Source: Geopseudomonas sagittaria (GTDB lineage: Bacteria; Pseudomonadota; Gammaproteobacteria; Pseudomonadales; Pseudomonadaceae). From it: 64,000 nt of DNA. A model generated the notes under the pieces. The model saw only the letters and a list, made by a program, of their open reading frames with translations, made no database searches and was not told where the DNA came from. This document shows, one piece after another, positions 28,009-37,508 of the stretch. The stretch lies in contig NZ_FOXM01000002.1 in assembly GCF_900115715.1 (NCBI RefSeq), positions 365,175 to 429,174 of the forward strand. Direction: 5' to 3'. The translations under genes and the position numbers were made by a program. Within the stretch, counting starts at the first letter, position 1. Each line of letters opens with the position of its first letter.

Positions 28009-29763
28009 TCATGCCATTTCCAGTCGCCGCTCGGCACAGAACTCGATGAACTGCTCGACCTTGAGCGGCGGCGAGTACCAGTAGCCCTGGGCCACTTCGC
28101 AGCCCATGTCGATGAGCATTTGCGCCTGTTCGGGCTTCTCCACGCCTTCGGCGACGGTGGTGCAGTCGAAGTTGCGCGCCATGTCGATGACCGTCTCGGC
28201 CAGGCGCTGGTCCTGGGGGTCGGTGTCCATGCTGCTGACGAAGGCGCGGTCGATCTTCAGCACCGAAACCGGCAGGGTCTTCAGGTAGGCCAGCGAGGAG
28301 TGGCCGGTGCCGAAGTCGTCGATGGCCACCGAGACGCGGTGGCGGGACAGCAGCTGAAGCTGTTCGCGGGCCAGGTCGACGTTCTCCATCAGTCCCGACT
28401 CGGTGACTTCGACCTCCAGCGCGCCGGCCGGCAGGCGGCTGCGCAGCAGGCGGTGAAGCAGGCTGCGGGCAAAGTCCGGCTGGGTGAGTTGCTGCACCGA
28501 GACGTTGACCGCCAGGTGGAAGTCGGCCGCTACCTGGTGGGCCGCCAGCCACTCCTCCAGCTGGCGGATGGCGCGGTCGATCACCCAGTCGCCGATGCGC
28601 AGGATCTCGCCGCTGGCTTCGGCCATGGGGATGAAGTCGACGGGGGATATGAAGCCCAGCTCCGGATGTACCCAGCGCAGCAGCGCCTCGGCGCCGATCA
28701 CCCGGCCGCTGCGCAGGTCGATCTTCGGCTGGTAGACGAGGAAGAACTGCTGGTTGTCGAGGGCGATGCGCAGGGCCTCGTGCAGGCGGATGCGCTTTTG
28801 CAGGGCGTCCTCGATGCTCGGCTGGTACAGGCGCCAGCCCGAGCTGGTGTCGGGCAGGGCGAGGGCGGCCAGGCGCAGCAGTTGTTCGGCGGATTGGTGC
28901 GGCATGCCGGTGTGGCTGATGCCGATGCGTGCCTCGATGTGGACCTGGATCTGGTCGATGGCGAAGGGCTGGGCGATGCGGCGCAGGATAGCCAGAGCCT
29001 GTTCGCCCGCGGCGCCCTCGGCCAGCGGCTGGCGGGTGATCAGCAGCCACTTGTTGCTGTTCCACACGCCGAGGGTGCCGTGGGCGCCGAAGTGTTCGAG
29101 CAGGCGGTCGCGCAGGTGCAGGCTGAGCGCCTCGCTCATGGCATGGCCATGCAGACGGGCGATCTCGTCCATGCCTTCGAGGGCGAGGAAGTAGAGCAGC
29201 GCCGGTTGGCCCGCATGCAGCAGGTCATCGAGCTGGGCGAGCAGGGCGCGGCGGTTGGGCAGCTGGGTGACCGGATCTTCGCGGGACAGGCGCTCGATGT
29301 CGGCGGTGCGTTTCTCGACCAGGCTCTGCAGCAGGGCGGCGCGATCGTGGCGCTCCTTGAGCAGGAAGTGCACCTCGAGGGAGTTGCGGATGCGCTGCAT
29401 CACTTCCTGCTGGTCGAACGGCTTGGTGATGAAGTCGCGCGCGCCGAGGTCGAGGGCCAGCATGCGGGTGTCGCGGTCGGTCTGCGCGGTGAGCACGATG
29501 ACCGGCGGCGCCTGCTCCGCCCAGCGCTGTTTGAGCCAGCGCAGCACGTCGTGGCCGCTCAGGTAGGGCATGTTGATGTCGAGCAGGATCAGGTCGGGCA
29601 GCTTCTCCTCGAGCATCGGCTCGATCCAGCGCGGGTCGTTGATCCCCTGGGTGTTGCGGTAGCCGTAGTGCTCGAGCAGGGCCAGCAGCAGCTTGACGTT
29701 GACCTGGGTGTCGTCGACCACAAGGATGTAGGCGTCGGAGTGAAGCGGTAAGGGCGACGGCAT
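28009..29763 (-). CDS. REC-(degenerate GGDEF)-EAL c-di-GMP phosphodiesterase
   Basis: 584 residues from ATG 29763 behind ggaggatcc. A receiver domain (about 10-125) has VVDDTQVNVKLLL, LILLDINMPYLSGHD (Asp acceptor) and FITKPFDQQE. The middle domain (about 165-310) looks like GGDEF (EDPVTQLPNRRALLAQLDDL) but has NSNKW instead of G-G-D-E-F, so no cyclase activity is expected. The EAL domain (about 320-570) is intact: AEALLRW, NVSVQQLTQ, EVTESGLME, IDDFGTGHSS, LKIDRAFV and VAEGVEKPEQ. A minus-strand sigma-28 promoter upstream links it to late flagellar expression. Confidence 0.9.
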   Translation of the reverse strand: MPSPLPLHSDAYILVVDDTQVNVKLLLALLEHYGYRNTQGINDPRWIEPMLEEKLPDLILLDINMPYLSGHDVLRWLKQRWAEQAPPVIVLTAQTDRDTRMLALDLGARDFITKPFDQQEVMQRIRNSLEVHFLLKERHDRAALLQSLVEKRTADIERLSREDPVTQLPNRRALLAQLDDLLHAGQPALLYFLALEGMDEIARLHGHAMSEALSLHLRDRLLEHFGAHGTLGVWNSNKWLLITRQPLAEGAAGEQALAILRRIAQPFAIDQIQVHIEARIGISHTGMPHQSAEQLLRLAALALPDTSSGWRLYQPSIEDALQKRIRLHEALRIALDNQQFFLVYQPKIDLRSGRVIGAEALLRWVHPELGFISPVDFIPMAEASGEILRIGDWVIDRAIRQLEEWLAAHQVAADFHLAVNVSVQQLTQPDFARSLLHRLLRSRLPAGALEVEVTESGLMENVDLAREQLQLLSRHRVSVAIDDFGTGHSSLAYLKTLPVSVLKIDRAFVSSMDTDPQDQRLAETVIDMARNFDCTTVAEGVEKPEQAQMLIDMGCEVAQGYWYSPPLKVEQFIEFCAERRLEMA

Positions 29764-29906
29764 GGATCCTCCTGCCAAGCTGCTCGGGAGCGCCGGATTC
29801 GCTGGGGTGTTCTGGAGCTGCGGGCGGTGCGGAGCACTCGGCCTGGGCGGTGCGCTCCCTTCGATCATGGGGCGGAAATCGGTGGTCAACCCCTCTATCG
29901 GTATGG

Positions 29907-29933
29907 ATAACGGCCCGGCCCGCGAAAACTTTA
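29907..29933 (-). promoter_or_regulatory. Sigma-28 (FliA) promoter of the REC-EAL gene
   Basis: On the minus strand a perfect TAAAGTTT, 11-bp spacer and GCCGTTAT (two mismatches to GCCGATAA); plus-strand 29926-29933 and 29907-29914. It lies about 145 bp upstream of the ATG. Confidence 0.7.
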
Positions 29934-30048
29934 GCGGGCATTCAATGTTTGCTGGCTGCTGCGCATTTTTGTGGCGAGCAATCTGATTTCGGTCACGTGG
30001 GATGGGCGGTCGGGCTGGCCAATCAGCCGTCCATCGCGGGCTTTGTCC

Positions 30049-30075
30049 TTCAGAAAAGGCGCGGGCGGCCGATAG
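30049..30075 (+). promoter_or_regulatory. Possible sigma-28 promoter for motAB
   Basis: GCCGATAG at 30068-30075 is a near-perfect -10 about 65 bp before motA, but the matching -35 position reads ttcagaaa, which is poor. Included because motAB genes are usually FliA-dependent. Confidence 0.35.
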
Positions 30076-30141
30076 GTGGTGCAGGCGCACGCTCCAGTGG
30101 CGGGCGCATCGTCTGCCCCCTGATCCGCACATGGAGTCCGC

Positions 30142-30951
30142 ATGAATCCCTCCACGCTTATCGGCATTCTGGCCAGCGTCCTCCTGCTGGCGGTAGTGCT
30201 GATGTTTTCCGCCGAGGACCCGTCGCTGTTCCTGGACCTGCCGAGTCTGGGCATCGTGCTGGTAGGCACGTTGGCGGCGACCTTCATCAGCTACCCGCTG
30301 GGCGAGGTGCTGAGGGTCTTCGGTCTGTTCGCCACGGTGATGCGCAACGAGAAGCTATATACCCGCGACGACATGGAGGAGCTGGTGAACATCTCGCGGC
30401 TGTGGATGTCCGGCAATCTGCGCCAGGTGGAGGAGGCGCTGCAGCACGTGCGCAATCCGTTCCTGCGCACCGGGGTGCAGCTGGTGGTCGACAACACGCC
30501 GGAGGAGGACATCACCGAGCTGCTGCAGTGGCGGATTTCCCGCCTGCGTGCCCGCGAGCATGCCGAGGCGCAGCTGTTCCGGGTGATGGCCAGTTTCGCC
30601 CCGGCGTTCGGCATGGTCGGCACCCTGGTCGGCCTGGTGAACCTGATGTTCCTGCTCGGCGATGGCGACATGACGGCCATCGGCCGGCAGATGGCGATTG
30701 CGCTGATCACCACCTTCTACGGCGTGCTGCTGGCCAACCTGGTGTTCAAGCCGGTGGCGGTGAAGCTGGAGCGGCGCACCGAACAGCGGGTGGTGGTGAT
30801 GAACATGGTGGTGCAGGGCATCGCCATGATGTGCAACAAGCGCAGCCCGGGCCTGATGCGCGAGACGCTGAAGTCGTTCATGGCCCAGTACCAGGACGAG
30901 ATCAACGATGGCGGCGCCGGCGCGCGCAGCGTCGATGGCGGGCGGGCTTGA
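30142..30951 (+). CDS. motA: Flagellar motor stator protein MotA
   Basis: 269 residues with four membrane segments: two near the N-terminus (TLIGILASVLLLAVVLMF, GIVLVGTLAATFISYPLG) and two after a cytoplasmic loop (ASFAPAFGMVGTLVGLVNLM and IALITTFYGVLLANLVFK). The Pro-rich APAFGMVGTLVG start of TM3 is a stator signature. The loop includes RVFGLFATVMRNEKLYTRDD and charged residues that touch FliG. It forms the ion channel with MotB. Length and sequence are closer to the short PomA/MotC group than to E. coli MotA; the coupling ion is not certain. Followed 13 bp later by motB. Confidence 0.9.
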   Translation: MNPSTLIGILASVLLLAVVLMFSAEDPSLFLDLPSLGIVLVGTLAATFISYPLGEVLRVFGLFATVMRNEKLYTRDDMEELVNISRLWMSGNLRQVEEALQHVRNPFLRTGVQLVVDNTPEEDITELLQWRISRLRAREHAEAQLFRVMASFAPAFGMVGTLVGLVNLMFLLGDGDMTAIGRQMAIALITTFYGVLLANLVFKPVAVKLERRTEQRVVVMNMVVQGIAMMCNKRSPGLMRETLKSFMAQYQDEINDGGAGARSVDGGRA

Positions 30952-30964
30952 GGAGCGCAGGGCG

Positions 30965-31798
30965 ATGAGCGAACAGCCGGCCGAAAGCGCCGAGAGCGGC
31001 GCCGCGACTACCACGGCGATACCCGCCAAGCAGGCGCTGCTGCTGCGCCAGCGCGAGCTGGAAAGCGAGCTGGCGCATGCGCGTCAGGCCGCCGGCCGGG
31101 CCAGGCGTGGGGCGGCAAGGAGCGATACCCTGGCGGTCGAGCCGGAGGAGGAGTCATGGCTGATGACCTATCTGGACATGATGACCCTGATGCTGGTGCT
31201 GCTGGTGGTGATGCTGGCGTTTGCCGGCAAGGGTGGCGGGCTGGAGGGGATGAAGCAGATGGCGGGCGGTATGTTGTCGGCCCGTGACGGCGTGCTGCCG
31301 GCCACCGATGGCCTGCTGCCCGACTCAGCACTGCAGGTGCCGACGCCCTTGCCGCAGAAGCCGGTCACGGACCCCCTCGAGGGCCTCAAGCTGGACCAGC
31401 TGGGCGACGACATCGATGTGGTGGTCAACGAGAGCACGGTGAGCTTTCGGATCAGCAGCGAGATTTTGTTCAGCTCCGGGCAGGCCGATCTCAGTCTGGC
31501 CGGCCTGGCGGTGCTCAAGCGCCTGGTGCCGGTGCTCAACAGCACCGACCACGTGATCGCGGTGGTGGGGCATACCGATTCGGTGCCGGTGCGCAGTGGG
31601 CGCTACCCGTCCAACTGGGAGCTGTCCGGCTCGCGGGCGGGCGGCGTGGTGCGCTATCTGGAGGCCAACGGCGTGGCCAGCAAGCGGCTGCGCGCGGTGG
31701 GCTACGCCGATACACGGCCGCTGGCCGACAACGCCACCGCCGAGGGTCGGGCCAGCAATCGACGGGTGGAGCTGATCATGGAAACGCCTGGCTCATAA
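30965..31798 (+). CDS. motB: Flagellar motor stator protein MotB
   Basis: 277 residues from ATG 30965 (gaggagcg site). A cytoplasmic N-terminus is followed by one membrane helix with the ion-carrying Asp (WLMTYLDMMTLMLVLLVVML, about residues 61-80). A linker/plug region and a periplasmic OmpA-like domain follow: FRISSEILFSSGQADL, VVGHTDSVPVRSGRYPSNWE, SGSRAGGVVRYLEANGV and RASNRRVEL. This domain binds peptidoglycan and anchors the stator. Ends 146 bp before the next receptor gene. Confidence 0.93.
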   Translation: MSEQPAESAESGAATTTAIPAKQALLLRQRELESELAHARQAAGRARRGAARSDTLAVEPEEESWLMTYLDMMTLMLVLLVVMLAFAGKGGGLEGMKQMAGGMLSARDGVLPATDGLLPDSALQVPTPLPQKPVTDPLEGLKLDQLGDDIDVVVNESTVSFRISSEILFSSGQADLSLAGLAVLKRLVPVLNSTDHVIAVVGHTDSVPVRSGRYPSNWELSGSRAGGVVRYLEANGVASKRLRAVGYADTRPLADNATAEGRASNRRVELIMETPGS

Positions 31799-31944
31799 TG
31801 GTGCATTGGCTTGCGCGATTGCGGTGCGCGAGTCCCTTTATTGTGCGGGTCATGTCCGTGGATCCCTCGGTTTTCATGATGGCGTTTTGATGGCATGTTT
31901 ATTGCTGTGATGTAGTTATCACTTTGCAGCGGGGAATACACATC

Positions 31945-34071
31945 ATGTCGTCACTTCAGAGCAAAGGCATGGCGCTGTCGTCCGCCGAGCGGCGCTGGCT
32001 GCCGTGGCTGGGGCGAACCGGCAAACTGGCCATGGGCTGGTCATGCTGGCTGAACCGTGACTCGCTGCCCGAGATGGAGAAGGTCTTCGAGGGCATCGCG
32101 CAGACGCGGGTGCGCCTGCTGCAGAACTGGAGCCGTTCCCACTGGGCATGGCTGGCCGAGCTGGCCGATGGGCTGGCGCGCGACTTCACCTGGCTGGACA
32201 ACGGCCTGCTGCAGGACAAGCTGGTCCAGGCGCGCGACTTCTCCGAGTTGTTCGTGGTGTCGCCGGAGGGCGTGGTGCTGGCGTCCAGCTGGCCGGAGCA
32301 CTGCAAGGTCGGCGATGTCGATCCCTATGCCCTGGAGGCTGGCCTGCGCCGGCCGTTCCTGCACGGACCCTATGTCGATCCGCTGACCATCGAGATCGGC
32401 CCGTCCAGCTCGCGCTTTCATGATGAAGTGACGCTGATGTTCTATCAGCCGATCCGCCGCGACGATCAGCTGCTTGGCTGCCTGTGCGGGCGGGTGCCCA
32501 ACGACGTGCTGGGTGACCTGATCCAGCGCGAGGCCGGCCATGTGTACGCCGAGTCCGGCGACAACTACCTGTTCATGGTCGAGTCGCGCTTCGACTCGCG
32601 CATCCAGCCGGGCACCGCGCTGTCGCGCTCGCGCTTCGAGGACAACACCTTCAGCCATGGCGACAACCTCAAGAGCGGCGTGCGCACGCGCTGGGGCACC
32701 GTGCAGGTGCGCCGGCACACCGAGCTGGAGCTGCGCTTCGTCGATCCGGCCACCGGCGAGCTGCACCCCGGCGTGCGCGAAACCATCCGCAACGGCGCCA
32801 ACCTGTTCGTCAGCTATCCCGGCTATTCCGATTACCGACACATCCCGGTGGTCGGCAAGGGGGTGACCTTCCAGTTGCCCGGCTCGCCGGATCGCTGGGG
32901 GATGATGTGCGAGGCGGATCTGGAGGAGGTCTACCGCCGCCGTTCGCTGACTTTCGGCCTGATGCGTACCTTCCTGCTCACGATGGGCAGCTGGTACGCC
33001 ATCGATTCGGCCCTGCAGAGCTACAGCGGGCTGGCGCAGAACGTGCTGGACCTGCTCAGCCTGGGCCTGCTGACGCTGTTCAGCCTGCTGTTTGCCGCCT
33101 TCGGCCCGCGTCGGCTGGCCCGGCGCATGGGCGAGATGACCGGGGTGATCCGTGCGATTGCCGAGGGGGGCGGCAACCTCAGCCAGCGTCTCGATCGCAC
33201 GCACATGGCCAACGACGAGACCGGCGACATGGGCCGCTGGATCAACAGCTTCATCGACAATCTCGACGGCATCGTCGGCGAGGTGATCAGCGCGTCGCAC
33301 AGCGTCGGGCAGACCAACGCGCAGATGCTGGTGCACAACAACGAGGCGTGCAGCACCTCGACCTCGGTGGCCGAGGCGATGCGCGGCATGCTGCAGCTGG
33401 TGGAGGAGCAGCTGGGCGAGATCCAGCAGGCGTCGATGACCGCCGAGGACATGAAGCGCGCCATGGACGCGGTGATCAGCAGTGCCCGCGAGAACACCCA
33501 GTCGATCCGCAATGTGGTTGATCGCTCGGCCAGCAGCGTGCAGTCGCTGGACAGCCGCATGGGGCAGATCGGCAACATTGTCGAGCTGATCAGCGAGATC
33601 ACCATCCAGACCAACCTGCTGGCGCTGAATGCAGCGATCGAGGCGGCGCAGGCCGGCGCTCATGGGCGTGGTTTCGCGGTGGTGGCGGGGGAGATCCGCA
33701 TCCTGGCCTCGCGCACCGCCAGCGCTGCCGACGAGATCCGCCATGTGGTCGAGGGGCTGCAGATGGAAACCCGCGACGCGGTGGCGTTCATGAACCATGG
33801 GGTGGCGAATGTCGATGCCAGCCTGCGCCAGGCGGAGCAGGGCGCATCCGAGAACATGCGGCTGCAGCAGGCGGTGGAGCGCATGTTCGGTTTGATCAAG
33901 CAGCTCGACCAGCGCAGCCAGCACTACGGTGTCACGGTGCGCGGGGTCGATCAGGTTTCCCAGGAGATGAACCAGACCCTGCGGGCGCTGCAGGGCAGCA
34001 CCTCCAGCGTGCGGCATACCACCAGCAAGTTGCAGCAGCTGGTGGGGCAGTTCGCGGTGACCCAGGGCTGA
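31945..34071 (+). CDS. Chemoreceptor with large N-terminal cytoplasmic sensor region
   Basis: 708 residues from ATG 31945. The first ~340 residues lack a leading membrane helix and include FSELFVVSPEGVVLASSWPE and HGPYVDPLTIEIGPSSSRFH, a Cache/PAS-like strand pattern. Two membrane helices follow (about 340-385), HAMP (about 390-450) and the signalling coil with tip [20 protein letters not shown]. This order (soluble sensor before the membrane hairpin) is unusual for a Cache-like domain. The C-terminus lacks a W-x-x-F pentapeptide. No sigma-28 site is seen in the 146-bp gap after motB, so it may be read through from motAB. Confidence 0.82.
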   Translation: MSSLQSKGMALSSAERRWLPWLGRTGKLAMGWSCWLNRDSLPEMEKVFEGIAQTRVRLLQNWSRSHWAWLAELADGLARDFTWLDNGLLQDKLVQARDFSELFVVSPEGVVLASSWPEHCKVGDVDPYALEAGLRRPFLHGPYVDPLTIEIGPSSSRFHDEVTLMFYQPIRRDDQLLGCLCGRVPNDVLGDLIQREAGHVYAESGDNYLFMVESRFDSRIQPGTALSRSRFEDNTFSHGDNLKSGVRTRWGTVQVRRHTELELRFVDPATGELHPGVRETIRNGANLFVSYPGYSDYRHIPVVGKGVTFQLPGSPDRWGMMCEADLEEVYRRRSLTFGLMRTFLLTMGSWYAIDSALQSYSGLAQNVLDLLSLGLLTLFSLLFAAFGPRRLARRMGEMTGVIRAIAEGGGNLSQRLDRTHMANDETGDMGRWINSFIDNLDGIVGEVISASHSVGQTNAQMLVHNNEACSTSTSVAEAMRGMLQLVEEQLGEIQQASMTAEDMKRAMDAVISSARENTQSIRNVVDRSASSVQSLDSRMGQIGNIVELISEITIQTNLLALNAAIEAAQAGAHGRGFAVVAGEIRILASRTASAADEIRHVVEGLQMETRDAVAFMNHGVANVDASLRQAEQGASENMRLQQAVERMFGLIKQLDQRSQHYGVTVRGVDQVSQEMNQTLRALQGSTSSVRHTTSKLQQLVGQFAVTQG

Positions 34072-34078
34072 TCATGAT

Positions 34079-34103
34079 GAGCCCGGACGGGGCGTCCGGG
34101 CTC
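34079..34103. terminator. Terminator hairpin between convergent genes
   Basis: Perfect 10-bp stem gagcccggac/gtccgggctc with a 5-base loop, between the stop codons of the receptor gene (plus) and the HDOD gene (minus). It can act in both directions; there is no long T-run. Confidence 0.65.
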
Positions 34104-34114
34104 GTACTCGCGTC

Positions 34115-34945
34115 TCAGCCGCCCATGGCCAAGGCCAGCGAGGCGGCGAGGTCGTTGTCTTCCTCGTTGTCGACTTCGGGATCGAGGCCGAGCTTGGCGA
34201 AGGCGGCGACCTGGTTCCAGTCGACGGCGGCGAGCAGGTGGTCGGTGCCGTAATAGCCTTGCAGCACGGCGACCTGGATCACGTCGACGTAGTCGACTGC
34301 GTCGGTGTCGCGGCTGAAGTTCAGGTGCTGGGTGGGAATCGAGGCGATGGCGTCGGGGAAGTTCCAGTGCTGCAGGATACGGTCGCCGATCAGCGGGTGG
34401 ATCTCGTCGATCACGAAGGCGAGGCTCTGCGGATCTTCCTGTAGTGCGGGGTGGCTTTCCGCGTAGGTCAGAATCGGCAGGGCGCCAATCTGGTGGACGA
34501 GGCCTGCCAGCGACGCCTGCTCGGGAATCAGCCTGGTGTAGTGGCGGCTCAGCACGTAGCTGATGCTGGAGACCTCCAGGCTCTTGCTCCACACCTCATG
34601 CATCTTGCGCTCGATGACGCGGGACTTGGAACGGAACAGCTGTTCCATGGCGAGGCCGACGGCAAGAGTGCTGGTGTAGTTGATGCCGAGGCGACTGATC
34701 GCCATCTGCAGATCGGTGATTTCGCTGCGCGCCCGCAGCAGCGGGCTGTTGGCAACCCGGATCAGGCGGGCGGTCAGCGCGGTGTCGCTACCGACCTCCC
34801 TGGCCAGTTCGGCAATGCCGATGTCGGGCTGCTGCGCGGCTTCACGGATGCGCAGGGCTGACTCTGGCAGGGTAGGGAGGACCAGTTGATCGTTGCTGAT
34901 GGCTTGCAGCAGCTCCTGGCAGACCGTCTCGGCGAGTCGGCTCAT
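34115..34945 (-). CDS. HDOD-domain signalling protein
   Basis: 276 residues from ATG 34945 (aagga upstream). The HDOD domain spans most of it: LVLPTLPESALRIREAAQQP, IAELAREVGSDTALTARLIR, VANSPLLRARSEITDLQMAI and GLVHQIGALPILTYA. HDOD proteins lack the metal ligands of true HD phosphohydrolases and act in signalling, often in motility or biofilm control. The acidic tail is Glu/Asp-rich. It stands alone on the minus strand; a frame open further upstream is less likely because it lacks a ribosome-binding site. Confidence 0.82.
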   Translation of the reverse strand: MSRLAETVCQELLQAISNDQLVLPTLPESALRIREAAQQPDIGIAELAREVGSDTALTARLIRVANSPLLRARSEITDLQMAISRLGINYTSTLAVGLAMEQLFRSKSRVIERKMHEVWSKSLEVSSISYVLSRHYTRLIPEQASLAGLVHQIGALPILTYAESHPALQEDPQSLAFVIDEIHPLIGDRILQHWNFPDAIASIPTQHLNFSRDTDAVDYVDVIQVAVLQGYYGTDHLLAAVDWNQVAAFAKLGLDPEVDNEEDNDLAASLALAMGG

Positions 34946-35152
34946 GTCTCGATATTTCCTTGTTGATTCAGGCGTTTGCGCTCTCGGAACGAGCGACTCC
35001 GGATGCTCACGGACGGCAGTATTGCCGATCAGGCGGGCAAGTGCGAGCGATAGCCGTGGCTGGGCTGCTGGCCGGATGTTGCCGGGGGATCCCGTGACGG
35101 GATGCTGGCTTGACGCCTGAACCGCGGTGCTCGGATGCGGTGCAATTGTCAC

Positions 35153-35172
35153 GGGGCAGCCAATGCTGCCCC
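35153..35172. terminator. Hairpin downstream of the valine-degradation operon
   Basis: ggggcagc/gctgcccc with a 4-base loop, about 75 bp after the acyl-CoA dehydrogenase stop on the minus strand. The rest of the 299-bp gap (34946-35244) shows no gene. No T-run follows, so this is a moderate call. Confidence 0.4.
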
Positions 35173-35244
35173 GCTTGCCGGCAGGAAATGGACTGTTGCT
35201 GCCGACAGTCTCACCTGGCGGACGGGAACTCCGGCCCGCGGCCC

Positions 35245-36396
35245 CTACAGCGAATAGCTCCCCAACTCCCTCGCAATCAACATCCGCTGAATCTCGCTGG
35301 TCCCCTCATAGATCTGCGTGATCCGCGCATCACGGTAGTAGCGCTCCACCGGGTAGTCCTCCAGGTAGCCGTAGCCGCCGTGGATCTGGATGGCGCTGGA
35401 GCAGACCTGTTCGGCCATTTCCGAGGCGAACAGCTTGGCCTGGGAGGCTTCGGAGAGGCAGGGCAGGCCGGCACTCTTCAGGCGGGCGGCGTGCAGGGTC
35501 ATCAGGCGGGCGGCGTTGAGGCGGGTGTGCATGTCGGCCAGCAGGTTGGCGATGCTCTGGTGCTCGATGATCGGCTTGCCGAACTGCACGCGCTCGCGGG
35601 CGTAGCCGAGGGCGGCCTCGAAGGCGGCGCGGGCGATGCCGAGGGCCTGGGCGGCGATGCCGATGCGCCCGCCTTCCAGGTTGGACAGGGCGATGCTCAG
35701 ACCCTTGCCGCGCTCGCCGAGCAGGTTGGCCGCCGGGATGCGGCAGTTGTCGAGGCTCACCGCGCAGGTGTCGGAGGCGCGCAGGCCCATCTTGTGTTCA
35801 CTGCGCTCGACGGTGAAGCCGGGGGTGTCGGTGGGCACCAGGAAGGCGGACAGGCCCTTCTTGCCCAGCTCTGGGTCGGTGATGGCGAAGACGATGGCCA
35901 GTCTGGCGCGCTTGCCGTTGCTGACGAACTGCTTGGCGCCGTTGAGCACCCAGTGCTCGCCCTGCAGTTCGGCGCGGGTACGCAGGTTGTGTGCCTCGGA
36001 GCCGGCCTGCGGCTCGGTCAGGCAGAAGCAGCCGATGGCCCGGCCGGCCGCCAGGTCCGCCAGCCAGGTTTCCTTCTGCGCCTGGCTGCCGTAGTTGAGC
36101 AGCGGGCCGCAGCCCACCGAGTTGTGGATGCTCATCAGCGCGCCGGTGGCGCCGTCGCCGGCGGAGATCTCCTCCACCGCCAGGGCGTAGGCCACGTAGT
36201 CGATGTAGCTGCCGCCCCATTCCTCGGGCACCACCATGCCGAGCAGACCCAGCTCGCCCATCTGCGCGACCAGGCCATCGGCGATCCAGCCGGCCTTTTC
36301 CCACGCCTGGGCCTGCGGGGCGATCTCGCGCTTGGCGAACTCGCGGGCCATGTCGCGGATCATGCGTTGTTCTTCGGTCAGTTCGAGGTCGTTCAT
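35245..36396 (-). CDS. Acyl-CoA dehydrogenase (isobutyryl-CoA type)
   Basis: 383 residues. Family motifs: [19 protein letters not shown] at the N-terminus, [18 protein letters not shown] for FAD and substrate binding, [32 protein letters not shown], and the catalytic-base motif [16 protein letters not shown] at the C-terminus. It oxidises acyl-CoA and passes electrons to ETF. As the last gene of the mmsA-mmsB-hydrolase operon it most likely handles isobutyryl-CoA in valine breakdown (ACAD8-like); substrate is inferred from context. Confidence 0.9.
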   Translation of the reverse strand: MNDLELTEEQRMIRDMAREFAKREIAPQAQAWEKAGWIADGLVAQMGELGLLGMVVPEEWGGSYIDYVAYALAVEEISAGDGATGALMSIHNSVGCGPLLNYGSQAQKETWLADLAAGRAIGCFCLTEPQAGSEAHNLRTRAELQGEHWVLNGAKQFVSNGKRARLAIVFAITDPELGKKGLSAFLVPTDTPGFTVERSEHKMGLRASDTCAVSLDNCRIPAANLLGERGKGLSIALSNLEGGRIGIAAQALGIARAAFEAALGYARERVQFGKPIIEHQSIANLLADMHTRLNAARLMTLHAARLKSAGLPCLSEASQAKLFASEMAEQVCSSAIQIHGGYGYLEDYPVERYYRDARITQIYEGTSEIQRMLIARELGSYSL

Positions 36397-36428
36397 CGCC
36401 GTTCTCTCTTGTTGTTCTCGGCCGATCG

Positions 36429-37508
36429 TCAGGCCATGTGGCGGGTCCGGCTGGTCGCCTGGCTGGGGGTGAAGAAGCTGGCGACCCGCTCGGCGGTGAC
36501 GGCGTCGAGGCTGGGCGGATTCCAGCGCGGCGCCTTGTCCTTGTCGACGATCAGCGCGCGCACGCCCTCCATGATGTCGCCGCGGGCGAACCACTGGCGG
36601 TCCAGCTCGAGCTCCTGGGCGAAGCATTCGGCCAGCGACAGCTCGCGGCCGCGGCGCAGCAGCTCCAGGGTGACGCACAGGGCCAGCGGCGAGCGGCTGT
36701 CCAGCAGCCTGACGGTTTCCTCGGCCCAGTGCTGGAACTCCGGACGCGCCTCGGCCTGCAGGGAGGTGCGGATGGCGGGGATGTCCGGCCGGGAGAAGTG
36801 CTCCTCGATGGCCGGGTAGAGGGCCTTGAGTTCGGCGCCCGGCAGCTTGCGCGAGGCGAGGGTGGCGAGCAGGGTGCGCAGGGCTTCCTGCGGATGCACG
36901 CTCCAGCTCATGCCGTCGAGGCAGCGATCCAGCTCGGCGATTTGCTCGCTGGGGATGCACCAGTCGGCCAGGCCCGCGTACAGCGCATCGGCCGCACGGA
37001 CCTGTACGCCGGTGACGCCCAGGTAGGTGCCCAGCTCGCCCGGCAGGCGCGGCAGGAAGTAGCTGGCGCCGACATCGGGGAAGTAGCCGATGGCGGTTTC
37101 CGGCATGCCCATCTTCACCCGCTCGGTGACCACCCGCAGCGCGGCGCCTTGCACCAGGCCCATGCCGCCGCCGAGCACGAAGCCGTCCATCAGGGCGAGG
37201 ATTGGCTTGCGGTAGGCGTGGATGTACTGGTCGAGGGCGTATTCCTCGACGAAGAACTGCTCGTGCTGGCCGTCGCCGCGCTGGTAGCTGTCGTACAGCG
37301 CGCGGATGTCGCCGCCGGCGCAGAAGGCCTTTTCGCCATTGGCGCGCAGCACCACGGCGAGGATCTCCGGATCGTCGGCCCAGACCTGCAGCTGCTTGTG
37401 CAGCTGGCGGACCATCGGCAGGTTGACGGCGTTCAGCCCGGCCGGGCGGTTGAGGGTCAGGTGGCCGATGCGGTTGCACACCGTGACCAGTACGGGGGCT
37501 TCGCTCAT
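36429..37508 (-). CDS. 3-Hydroxyisobutyryl-CoA hydrolase / enoyl-CoA hydratase family
   Basis: 359 residues, longer than a plain enoyl-CoA hydratase and typical of 3-hydroxyisobutyryl-CoA hydrolase. Motifs: [20 protein letters not shown] (oxyanion hole), [40 protein letters not shown], and a C-terminal part rich in hydrophobic helices. In valine catabolism it releases free 3-hydroxyisobutyrate, the substrate of MmsB. It overlaps mmsB by 4 bp, and the dehydrogenase gene follows 32 bp after it. Confidence 0.88.
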   Translation of the reverse strand: MSEAPVLVTVCNRIGHLTLNRPAGLNAVNLPMVRQLHKQLQVWADDPEILAVVLRANGEKAFCAGGDIRALYDSYQRGDGQHEQFFVEEYALDQYIHAYRKPILALMDGFVLGGGMGLVQGAALRVVTERVKMGMPETAIGYFPDVGASYFLPRLPGELGTYLGVTGVQVRAADALYAGLADWCIPSEQIAELDRCLDGMSWSVHPQEALRTLLATLASRKLPGAELKALYPAIEEHFSRPDIPAIRTSLQAEARPEFQHWAEETVRLLDSRSPLALCVTLELLRRGRELSLAECFAQELELDRQWFARGDIMEGVRALIVDKDKAPRWNPPSLDAVTAERVASFFTPSQATSRTRHMA

